Positions 9,130 through 17,918 of a stretch of 64,000 nt of DNA are shown piece by piece. Under the pieces are notes generated by a model. It was not told the origin of the DNA. It saw only the letters and a program-made list of their open reading frames with translations, and did no database searches. This DNA comes from Ceratodon purpureus (taxonomy: Eukaryota > Streptophyta > Bryopsida > Pseudoditrichales > Ditrichaceae), in contig CM026432.1 in assembly GCA_014871385.1 (NCBI GenBank), positions 6,039,224-6,103,223 on the forward strand, in the 5' to 3' direction. The translations under genes were made by a program, and so were the position numbers. Numbering within the stretch: the stretch's first letter is position 1; the number at the start of each line of letters is the position of its first letter.

Positions 9130-10134
9130 ATGTTGACCTTTACTCATTCCATGAATACTCTATTAACAATAATCTTAAGTCTTGTAATACAAAACGCCGT
9201 CCACGCTTACCGGCCCGATCCCAAAAGTCCAATTGAAATTGCAAATGTGACGCCAAACAACGTTACAATATATTGCATCGAGAAGGATTCTATAGATGGG
9301 GAGATCCGTCAACAAACCATCATAAACAGTAAAATTTTAAAGAATTCTGTTGTGCAGGTTGGCATTGCAAATCGGGATGACTACGACTTGGCAGACTTTG
9401 GAGAAAGTCAGTACTGTGAGTTTGAGATGATGTATAGAGGATACAATTGTGCAATCTTATGGAGTACTGACAAGCTCTGTGTTTGGGAAAATCCTGAGGT
9501 CGTGCTGAGCCGAAATCGATATTCGGAGCCACACCCCCCAAATTGTCCTATATGTGATGAGAAAGCGAAGCAAGGCCACCAGCAGTGCCGATGGAGAGTT
9601 GAGAAAGATGGAGTCTATGTCTCTCAGTATGACATACATCGAGGACACCATCGATTTATTAGAAAAGCTGATTGGGATGAGGAATTCCTTTCCGAAGAGC
9701 TAGTGAATGAGTACAACATATCAATTCGGAATAATCTTGAGGATGAGCTGATATTATCAGGGCAGACCGCGGAGGGCACTAAAGGATTGCTCACCTTGCC
9801 CCCTCGGAAAACAATCAAATATTCGTTAGTTCGTGGAATCGACGATGAATTTCTATACACCTGGATATGTCATTTCAGAGTTCCCAAAACCGGTGCCTCC
9901 CGCAATGGCGTGGTACTTTGGATTCCACCTCCATACGACAGTCTCTCCCCAATTCGATGTATTGATTGTGCTTGGAAAGCCGACTCCGATGGTATTTGGC
10001 TAGATTCCAGTGGCTGTGGTCGAGTTGGACCAAGCTGGATAAAAATGCATGATTGGCTGTACCATGAGCGCGACTCAGTCGAAAAGTACAGTAAACCAAG
10101 CAAAAGACCGCGACGGGTACACCAAGAATTATAA
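9130..10134 (+). CDS. Secreted protein with two tandem SPH (self-incompatibility S1) domains
   Basis: 334 aa, no intron. Residues 1-26 look like a signal peptide (NTLLTIILSLVIQNAVHA); M8 is an alternative start. Domain 1 (about 34-177) has the S1-type start NVTIYCIEKD and the diagnostic end C-x-W-x4-DGVYV (C153). Domain 2 (about 193-309) starts ISIRNNLEDELIL and ends CAWKADSDGIWL (C280). Both finish on a Trp about 15-20 residues later. S1/SPH proteins are small secreted plant proteins, usually with one domain; Papaver S1 is a pistil signal in self-incompatibility and most others have unknown roles. A tandem fusion is uncommon. The C-terminus (KPSKRPRRVHQEL) is very basic and resembles the tails of the neighbouring RING proteins, which is odd for a secreted protein. 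Family assignment rests on pattern reading, not a search. Confidence 0.65.
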   Translation: MLTFTHSMNTLLTIILSLVIQNAVHAYRPDPKSPIEIANVTPNNVTIYCIEKDSIDGEIRQQTIINSKILKNSVVQVGIANRDDYDLADFGESQYCEFEMMYRGYNCAILWSTDKLCVWENPEVVLSRNRYSEPHPPNCPICDEKAKQGHQQCRWRVEKDGVYVSQYDIHRGHHRFIRKADWDEEFLSEELVNEYNISIRNNLEDELILSGQTAEGTKGLLTLPPRKTIKYSLVRGIDDEFLYTWICHFRVPKTGASRNGVVLWIPPPYDSLSPIRCIDCAWKADSDGIWLDSSGCGRVGPSWIKMHDWLYHERDSVEKYSKPSKRPRRVHQEL

Positions 10135-10242
10135 TACATCGAGGTCTTTCTCGGCAGTGTATTTTTCTATTAAAATCAAATTTCATCACCGGAACAGATC
10201 AGTGAACAAGAATACAGAATGGGAAGCAGTGTGAGTAGATGA

Positions 10243-10256
10243 TGGCGCCGGCGCCA
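10243..10256. repeat. GGCGCC palindrome, perfect copy
   Basis: Perfect TGGCGCCGGCGCCA, 109 bp after the SPH gene stop. Confidence 0.95.
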
Positions 10257-10611
10257 TGTTAACTTCATGTCATCTCAAAAATCTTCAAAATTTATAACTC
10301 AATCACATCCGGCAGTTAGCCAAGATTATTTCCTTCAAAGATAAACGAGTGAGAAGCCAACGTTATAGAATGAAAAAGAAGTGCTTATTTAAAATTGGTA
10401 ATAATTTACTTCAGATACGGCTTGTTTATATAGGAATACTATCAAAGAATCCGGTTGGAGGTTAAACATTCCTGAAAGTGATAAATGAGATCGGGGGACC
10501 TCATAAATATGATAAATTGATAGAACTAAGAGTTTGACAATATGAATATCACAAAATTATTCAGTCTCGAAATCACAAAATCTTGAGTTCATAAATATCT
10601 CCCTCTTCATT

Positions 10612-10625
10612 TGGAGCCGGCGCCA
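10612..10625. repeat. GGCGCC palindrome, one change
   Basis: TGGAGCCGGCGCCA; shares its C to A change with the next site at 10906. Confidence 0.9.
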
Positions 10626-10905
10626 TCACTGCCTCGAAATGGACACCCGAAACAGTTTCTCTGAGGCACTAAAATCTTGTTGCAAATATGCCAACGCATA
10701 CATTAGGATCCGATGGAGTATTAAAGAGCACGAATCATTATTCAATCCTTGGCTGATCTGAAAGATATATTCTCAGTTAGGTTTGTACTTAAAAATATAA
10801 GCCAGATTTTGAATAAAACGGTTAGTACTTCTCGCTGGATTACAACATGCAATTTGTATCTACAGAGAACATGCTGCGTTTAAAGATTTGAAACTAATGG
10901 TCGAA

Positions 10906-10919
10906 TGGAGCCGGCGCCA
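10906..10919. repeat. GGCGCC palindrome, one change, upstream of RING gene 2
   Basis: TGGAGCCGGCGCCA, 240 bp upstream of the RING gene 2 ATG. Confidence 0.9.
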
Positions 10920-11145
10920 ATTGAACTCGGGGAGAATCCCAATGCTCTCGGCCATTTAAAACGAGCCAATGAAATTCATTCATGAAGGTTGCCCATCCCA
11001 GACCAAGACTATATGTAACACTCAACAGAGGACAACTGCACCTCATATTTGAACCGCAAATTGTAGCTTCTTGATATTTCTAGACGCAAATTGTAGCATT
11101 GCACTTCTGAACTTCCGTCACAAGTGAGTCAACTGCATCTCTAGG

Positions 11146-12187
11146 ATGCCACCTTCTCGAATGGCTTCAATACTGGCGCATAAGGCAGATTTAGTAAGCG
11201 ATGCAGGTCGACGCGTTGAGATTGCCCGAATTCGCGAGCGCAATCTATGTGAGGAATACGATTTAGATAGCCCTGAGCTGCCCGAAGAAGGGGCAGAGCG
11301 CAATGCACTCCTTGAGGCAGAAGGGATCTTGCGCGATGTTCATTCTCGTTATCTGCTTTGTGCAGCATCTGTGAACGATGCATTCACTCAGGCCCAGAGG
11401 ATAGATGCCATGACAACCGATGCAGTTATGAGAATGGAAACCCGGGCGAATCTGTTAGAGCTTAGAGAAAAACAGTTAGAACTTCATCACGACCGATTGC
11501 GTGCCGAGCGAAATTTACGCGATCTTCCTGGGTTTGAAGGCTCGATCAGTGTCCTTGCAAAGCTTCTGGAGGCTCAAAGGGAGTTGGAGAAACTTAGAGA
11601 GGAGTACCAAGAACTTCAGGCAGACCGCCGTATGGCGGTCAACACTCTCAATAATTACGGTGAACATACGCAGCTGAGCTTGTCCACGCGAATCCATCTT
11701 CCGCGAGTTCCGCTACCAGATGATGGAAGACGCTGCGAGATGTGCAACACGGGATTCCCGGCAGGTGAAGCGGAGATCTCCCCGTGCGGTCACTTTTACC
11801 ATATCTTCTGCTTGGCAATACGTGTCGCCATGTATCCGGAATGCTGCGGAAGAGGATGCACTGTGCCTTTCCCTCCATGCTGGCTGCACAATTACGGGTT
11901 TCCTTCGCAGGCAGTCGCTGAATCAGACTCGGACAGCACGTCATCAGATAACGACAGTATCAATGGTGTGGTTGCACCGTCTACCTCGTCCTCCTTTTAG
12001 TGTCCTTTAATTCATCATCTCTCATAATGAGAAATCACTAACTATGGGGGGTGTTGCCTATGACATTCATACAGACTTGGAAGAAGTAAACGAGGTGCTG
12101 AGTATTCATGCTGATCAAGTGGTCCCGGGTCCCACCAGTTGTCAATCACCACCAACGCCGCTTTTTAAGCGGCCAAGAGTTTTATAG
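11146..12187 (+). CDS. Coiled-coil RING-H2 protein 2 (paralogue of the gene at 7463)
   Basis: Proposed exons are 11146-11965 and 12075-12187. The 109-bp phase-1 intron has donor ATG/GTGTGG, which is weak, and acceptor CATACAG. Exon 2 then reads to TAG and ends PPTPLFKRPRVL, the same tail as RING protein 1. Without splicing the ORF stops at 12000. Shared features with protein 1 include LPEEGAERNALLEAEGILRD, HSRYLLC, and the finger CEMC / PCGHFYHIFC / CCGRGC followed by FPPCWLHNYGFP. The N-terminal half is charged and helical. The two genes lie in the same orientation with the SPH gene between them, which suggests an old local duplication. Putative E3 ubiquitin ligase; targets unknown. Confidence 0.7.
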
Positions 12188-12630
12188 ACGTTGTTTTTTC
12201 TACATATTAAATTTGCAGGTGTAGATTAGTAATTCATGTGGTCTTCACGACGCCGATAAATATATTATGTTTTTGGTTCTTTTGAGATCAAAGGACGATG
12301 CATATTCTGCCTCTAACACTTCTGCGTAACATCCCCTCAGCTTTATAATGCAATGTGATGTCTTCAAACTTGAATGAATCTGAATATTTTTAGGGCAAGA
12401 TGTCTCACCTGTCTCGCCAACATGTCATACAGCAAAGACTTTCGTGTTGGTCAGTTCATTTGTTTACGGAATAAGTGTGACTTAAAATCATCCCGACGGT
12501 TACTATTAGTATACGATGACCATCAAACTTTTGAAACAGTGCAATTCGAAGATACGATTACATATAACCATGGAGCATCTAAATGAACTCACGTCAACGA
12601 CTCGGACAGATATATCTGCTTCCTGAGAGG

Positions 12631-12644
12631 TGACGCCGGCGCCA
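12631..12644. repeat. GGCGCC palindrome, one change
   Basis: TGACGCCGGCGCCA, 444 bp after the RING gene 2 stop. Confidence 0.9.
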
Positions 12645-13340
12645 TCTGACTAATCGTCGATCCGTACATCTTACCTCCTATACTTTAGATCCCACAACCA
12701 TGGGAAACGAGCATTTCATTTATGTCATTCAGTCATGCTAAATTATCCTGTGTCCCTACTTGTGTCCCTACATACATAATGTATCGAGAAGCGTTTACAT
12801 GATAAACCTCTTCCTACTGAATGTGTGACAATATCCATGTGCACGAACACAAGTACTCCCGTATTTGGCAGCCATTCAGTCAGAATCCACGCCCCACTGA
12901 GTACCCCAACCTTTTGCAACCTGGATCCGGCAGCACAAATCTATGTAAAATTCTGAAACTATATATCAAACTCAACATCACTGACGATTTGCAAATTAAG
13001 TTTGTCAACCACCTGGTAAAAAATCTGAAGTTTTAAGTTGAGTGCATAGAATTGCCAAATGTGCTCTGGAATGATTTGTAGCAAACTGAATCTGCCTTAG
13101 AGTGGAAGTTTCGATGACCGAAACTCTGAGCGAGACGCAATACGCAAATCATATTTGCACAAATACTTAAACTTGCAAATAATAATGGGACAGAGCTTAA
13201 TTTCTTAAATCCATTTTGTTGCGACGAACATATTGATAAATCATTGATCTTGCAAATTTTGATTGTTGGATGCCAGCCCTCATCTTATATAATATCAACA
13301 TGAAAAAACCATATTGAATATCCGTATGAATCCACCCACC

Positions 13341-13354
13341 TGGCGCCGGCGCCA
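13341..13354. repeat. GGCGCC palindrome, perfect copy
   Basis: Perfect copy, 319 bp before the next one at 13660. Confidence 0.95.
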
Positions 13355-13659
13355 TCACCCTACACTGATCCGGGAGGGTTGGTTATGGTGACTTATACGT
13401 TAAATGTTCGACTGATAATTGAAAATTCGAAGACAGATGGGAACTCTGCTGCGGAATCCATGGTTGGTGGCTTCGCTATATTTGGTTTGGAAGATGAGTC
13501 TGAACTTGAAATCTGAAGTTAATAGACAAAAGAGCTACACCGTAAATGATATAATGAAAAAATGGTATTTGTCTCAAACAAAGTGTTGATTAACTCTGAA
13601 TTTTGAATCTCGATCAAAAAAAAAAACTTATGCATTAAAATCATCCTCTTCATTCCTCT

Positions 13660-13673
13660 TGGCGCCGGCGCCA
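13660..13673. repeat. GGCGCC palindrome, perfect copy
   Basis: Perfect copy, extended to TTGGCGCCGGCGCCAA (16-bp palindrome). Confidence 0.95.
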
Positions 13674-14455
13674 ATTGACTCAAATACTTAAATAAGTAAC
13701 GATGGAAATAGTCATTCTTTCATATCTCACTTGAACAGATGATACTTCTCTAGCAACTAAGTCATTGGGGATTGTCACGGCGCGTTCTGATATCCATTAC
13801 ATTGATTTTTCTTATCAAATAGGCATATATGAAGTAGTAAGCCAAGTCGTACGCAATTTCCAAGGATTTTGATACAGGTGCAAGTTCGTGTAAAAATAAA
13901 AGATAATTAAACCTCGACCTGTAGTTCTACATATTTTCAATGATTGAAAACATCGAACCACTTAACTCAACACAATCCATTTGGAGTATTTGGAGCAATA
14001 TTCGAAGTAAAGCAAAAAACACATTTCCGAGAAATCATTTGACAAACAGATATACAAGCTATGATAGAGTAATGAATGACAGGAATTCTGAATATGACTT
14101 CCGTTGCATGTGCAAAACAGAGATACAAAACAAAATTAAATCATTATAGCTTTAATAGTATAAGCACTTGCACGACAAGCCAGCTTCTATGTGGAAGGCC
14201 GTTACTTCAGCTGTGAATTCCAGTTCCCTGCAGTCGAAGGAATTCCAAGTATGCAATATCCGTGCATCCTAAAAAATATCTGCAAAGGACCGCAACTTGT
14301 CCAAAACGTCGTATTTAACCCCTCCTCATAAACTAAGATGCCCTACCGACGGTTACTCTCAGTGATGTAATTAAAATTATGACCTCGCACGCATACTACC
14401 TGGTCTCACAAAATCTCGGCACAGAAATCTCACCGAAAAAAATCAGAGAACACCG

Positions 14456-15112
14456 TCAGACATGGACTGCCGTCACCGTGGGGTTCACGCTCTGCACTCT
14501 TGGACCACTAAGAGAGCCACCACAAATCCAGCATTCCCCCTCGCGCCTCCAGGATGTAATAGTCCTCAGCTCGCCCTGTTCGGTGGACGAGCTGTCAACA
14601 ATGGCAATGACACCGAGCTTGGCATAGGCTTCGTCAAAGTACTCATCTTTCCAGAAGTCGACTCTAAGAAATATCGGACCCAAAGGAGCAAGGGGCTGAG
14701 TGAAGCACATTGCGATGCAGTTTCCACTTGGCCAATTGTTACCTTGACCTCTTGGAGGATCAGAACTACTCGACACAGGCGGCACTTCAGGAGCCAATAT
14801 TCCGCCACCAAGCGCTTCCCTAAATCCATGGCCATTCTCCCAGACATACAGGATCAAACACTTCATTCTTCTCACTGGGCGCTCTGGGACTTCAATCGAC
14901 GGATCCTGGAATCGGACTGGGCAAGAAAGCACTTTGAGCAACCAGGTCTTTAAGGTCCTCGAGAAGTCCTCCGGTCCCTCGTAGAGTGAATAGTCCACAG
15001 CCGTGGAAGCATCCTGCTTCCGAAGCACAATGTCGCCAATTTCTGGCTCATTGAGGGATCTGTTGTATAACGCATACTGGATCGAGCCAGTGACAAGATA
15101 CAACGGGGTCAT
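14456..15112 (-). CDS. Unrecognised 218-aa protein
   Basis: The ORF starts at the ATG at 15112 and stays open for 218 codons. A TATAAAT on the minus strand (15200-15206) lies about 90 bp upstream, which supports a real transcript. The sequence has a globular composition, with a segment MKCLILYVWENGHGFREAL near residue 85, a low-complexity PPVSSSSDPPRGQG, and a C-terminal ECWICGGS. No known domain was recognised. It is divergent from the F-box-like gene at 15923, and a perfect palindrome (15654) lies between them. The 5' end overlaps one copy of a short direct repeat (CGGGGTCATTCTAAGCA) at about 15104 and 15143. Confidence 0.5.
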   Translation of the reverse strand: MTPLYLVTGSIQYALYNRSLNEPEIGDIVLRKQDASTAVDYSLYEGPEDFSRTLKTWLLKVLSCPVRFQDPSIEVPERPVRRMKCLILYVWENGHGFREALGGGILAPEVPPVSSSSDPPRGQGNNWPSGNCIAMCFTQPLAPLGPIFLRVDFWKDEYFDEAYAKLGVIAIVDSSSTEQGELRTITSWRREGECWICGGSLSGPRVQSVNPTVTAVHV

Positions 15113-15199
15113 TCTAAGCAGAGGGGAGATTCACGCATACAGCGGGGTCATTCTAAGCAAGGGGAATAGTCATACAAAAGGATGCCGGGCCTTAGGGTG

Positions 15200-15206
15200 A
15201 TTTATA
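15200..15206 (-). promoter_or_regulatory. TATA box of the minus-strand gene 14456-15112
   Basis: TATAAAT read on the minus strand, about 90 bp upstream of the ATG. Confidence 0.5.
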
Positions 15207-15653
15207 CCTGACCCACAAGTTCCACATTTAGTTGCCCTCGTGTCAAACTACAATTTGACAATGTATAATCAAAAGCCGGTACCAAGAGATCGGACGTAAA
15301 TTAACTATCTAGCTGAACGAAATCGGACGTTCATTATTTAGCCGCAGTCATTTTAACCTCCACTGTGACATTCGGAGGCAAAAAGTACTTTTCCTCTCTG
15401 GGCTAAACCGTCGACAATATTGTCCATTTATTTCGATATCTCTTGTCAGCGGCATTGATATTAAAGCCAACTCTATGGAATGCATGGGTCGCCAACGGCG
15501 ATATACCGCTGACAAATTTGAGTTCTCGTGATAAGCATTCGTTGGAGCGTTCAAATTCGCTTGATGACCAGCAGCCATAATTCTTTCGTTCTTGGTAAAC
15601 ACCAAGGAGATTTAGTGATATATATGTCAAGGACACGTTTTTATGTATCCGTT

Positions 15654-15667
15654 TGGCGCCGGCGCCA
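15654..15667. repeat. GGCGCC palindrome, perfect copy, in a divergent promoter
   Basis: Lies 269 bp upstream of the F-box-like gene. Preceded by TT, so it contains TTTGGCGC, a match to the plant E2F consensus WTTSSCSS. Confidence 0.95.
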
Positions 15668-15694
15668 TTCCATTTCACCAGGCTGACAATTCAA

Positions 15695-15702
15695 ATTCCC
15701 GC
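15695..15702 (+). promoter_or_regulatory. Possible E2F site
   Basis: ATTCCCGC fits WTTSSCSS. It lies 28 bp from the palindrome and 228 bp upstream of the F-box-like ATG. Confidence 0.35.
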
Positions 15703-15838
15703 GACACACACACTGGTTCTAGCTGCTAGGGTTTAGAAGTCCTGTTTCTCGCCACCCTGGACCAGGCTCCGATGAGGGTCGGTTGTTTCGTTCATTACTG
15801 CAATGAAAGTTTTCATTTGCTCCAATAAAAATATATAT

Positions 15839-15846
15839 ATTCCCGC
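15839..15846 (+). promoter_or_regulatory. Possible E2F site
   Basis: A second ATTCCCGC, 23 bp upstream of the TATA box of the F-box-like gene. Confidence 0.35.
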
Positions 15847-15868
15847 GTCACTAAGTAATATCTTTCCG

Positions 15869-15876
15869 TATATATA
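15869..15876 (+). promoter_or_regulatory. TATA box of the F-box-like gene
   Basis: TATATATA lies 54 bp upstream of the ATG at 15923. Confidence 0.6.
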
Positions 15877-15922
15877 GTATGGGACACACCCTCATTGGCA
15901 ACCTTTGGTTAGTTCTGGAATC

Positions 15923-16573
15923 ATGTCGTTCATTGAGGGTCTCCCTGACGAGGTCATACTAGAGAACATCTTCCCGAAGCTCCTGGTTCCATTGAATCGC
16001 AGAAAGCAAATTATCTGTGACCATGGTGCCATCATCATCCTCCTACATCGACTTCGAAGGCTATGGGCAACATCCAACCTCTGGAAATCCCGAATTGAAG
16101 AGACGGTGGAATGGGCAGCGTGGCGATTGGGCAGATGGGAGGCCGACCTCTACGCAGCAGAATCATCCGCCCCAGGTGCGAAATGCATACACGGTGCAAC
16201 TGTCATTGATATTGTGTCGACCATGTTTGATACGGACTCGAACTTGTACCACTTCCCACGATATCTAATTATGAATTCATCTTGTGCAGGGTATTCGTTG
16301 TTGGCTATAGATCCAACACATCATCTTTTCGGGAAGTCGGATCCGGTCCAGAATTTTAAGATGAATGTGAATCACTTCTCCCGTTCAAAAGCGATTTGGG
16401 TTGATTGCAAGAAACACCACAAACTTAGCAAGAGGGAGTTATTATCTCCGTTACAGGATCTATCATTAATCGAGCTGCAGCGACTCCGAAACACTCTACA
16501 GAAAGCGGTAAGGGCTAAGGATAAGTCCTCGGCCGGACAAACCTGGGTTACTCCACAAGATAGGTTGGACTAG
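15923..16573 (+). CDS. F-box-like protein
   Basis: 216 aa from the ATG at 15923; the reading frame is open six codons further upstream but without an ATG. The start, SFIEGLPDEVILENIFPKL, matches the first half of an F-box, and RRLWATSNLWKSRIEE resembles its second half and the following linker. An F-box would link the protein to SKP1 in an SCF ubiquitin ligase. The rest (about 75-216) has no recognised repeats such as LRR or Kelch; it ends in a Lys-rich, helical stretch (LSLIELQRLRNTLQKAVRAK). The inserted NRRKQIICDHGAII between the F-box halves is unusual. The promoter has a TATA box, a palindrome and two ATTCCCGC sites. Confidence 0.6.
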   Translation: MSFIEGLPDEVILENIFPKLLVPLNRRKQIICDHGAIIILLHRLRRLWATSNLWKSRIEETVEWAAWRLGRWEADLYAAESSAPGAKCIHGATVIDIVSTMFDTDSNLYHFPRYLIMNSSCAGYSLLAIDPTHHLFGKSDPVQNFKMNVNHFSRSKAIWVDCKKHHKLSKRELLSPLQDLSLIELQRLRNTLQKAVRAKDKSSAGQTWVTPQDRLD

Positions 16574-17368
16574 ACACACTTTATACTCGATAGTTGAACT
16601 TGCAAGTGCTAGTTATCTGCCGAGTAGAACATCAAATTTTTTTCCATTCGACGTTTACACTTCGGCCTGCTGTTCATTTAGCGTTATTGTCCGAGGTGAA
16701 TCCTAGTGACAATATTGAGATATGTGATCAACTGAACTATGTATTTAATTTGAAAACGACCCCATTAACCGTCCTCTATTGGTTGTATCCGGTCTGCTTT
16801 CTTCATTGTCAACTTGTTCTGAAGTTCATATTTGTGCAAGGCCTCGCTCCATGTCAACCCGGTCAATAGCCTACACGCTAAGATATGTGTTCATAATTAT
16901 GCAAATCTCTACGAATGTTTTGCAGAGGTTTCAGAATGTTACCAATAGCAGAGGACAAAGAGAACAGATGTCGGTTGTAGTCATTTGCTTGCAGTAGAGT
17001 ACATGAGAGGAGGCTACGATACGTGTCAATGTATCGGTTAATACTTTTTATTTAGCACCAGCATCCACGGTTAAATTTTTCAAAAGATGTACTCTCTGGT
17101 TTTATTTATCTTTTAAGTCAAATGTTGCTTGAAATCCATTTCCAATGAAAAAAGTACACCGCTGAACAACCAGGCAAGGGCACGCCCAAGTCAGCGATCC
17201 AAACCAAAACCTGACCTAGCTGTGAGCTCAAGTGCAAGTAAATATAAAATAGTCCACACAAAAATACCATCCGAATATTCAAAAAATCAACAATAATGAA
17301 AAGCATCCAAGCAGATGACAAGCCTTCTCCGCAGAATGAATACTAAGTACTCTAATGCAGCATCATGA

Positions 17369-17376
17369 TGGCGCCA
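17369..17376. repeat. Half palindrome TGGCGCCA
   Basis: Single GGCGCC unit, 168 bp from the next half site. Confidence 0.6.
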
Positions 17377-17536
17377 AAACTCTAGCCATCTTTCTAGTTC
17401 CTCGTGATCTTCTATGCTTCTTTAAATATTTCACATTTCTACCCTTCTTAATCTTTTTTGTTTCCATTTTCAGCCATTCCTATTTTCGAAAATAATGTTG
17501 TCTTCATAAATTTAGCTGCTTTTATCCTCATGGAAC

Positions 17537-17544
17537 TGGCGCCA
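17537..17544. repeat. Half palindrome TGGCGCCA
   Basis: Single GGCGCC unit, 368 bp before the full site at 17905. Confidence 0.6.
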
Positions 17545-17904
17545 TATGAGTCTTATTCTACAGATAATTACGTTATAAACAGTCAATTTACCATCTTGAA
17601 AACTGCTATTTCAATGAATTCTTCTAATCATTATATTTCTTACACTTCACGTCCCTCTGGAATTCTACTAAATATTCTCTTTTCACCCTCATGAAAAACG
17701 CTGCTCACCGATTTCTTATTGAAGGGTGCCCTCTCAAAATTAGCTGCTCGATATATCCAGATATTTTATCAGGTGTCCGAATTCACCCTCGCCAGCAACT
17801 CGGGCCTGTTCGGTTGGCAGGATGTTTTCCTTTGTATTCTAATGGAGTTTTAACACCCTTGTTCCCAATAAAAAAAATGTATATATTTGCTGCTCGAATC
17901 CTCT

Positions 17905-17918
17905 TGGCGCCGGCGCCA
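17905..17918. repeat. GGCGCC palindrome, perfect copy
   Basis: Perfect copy with flanking AA on the right, giving TTTGGCGC on the minus strand. It is the last site before a 12-kb gap. Confidence 0.95.

Larger units (their letters stand above)
10135..11145. other. Intergenic region with three palindromes
   Basis: Holds palindromes at 10243, 10612 and 10906 spaced 369 and 294 bp apart. No ORF with recognisable content. Confidence 0.6.
12188..14455. other. Intergenic region with three palindromes
   Basis: Palindromes lie at 12631, 13341 and 13660. Small ORFs (for example 12374-12586, 70 aa with a few Cys pairs) are not recognisable and are not called as genes. The DNA becomes more AT-rich to the right. 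Confidence 0.55.
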
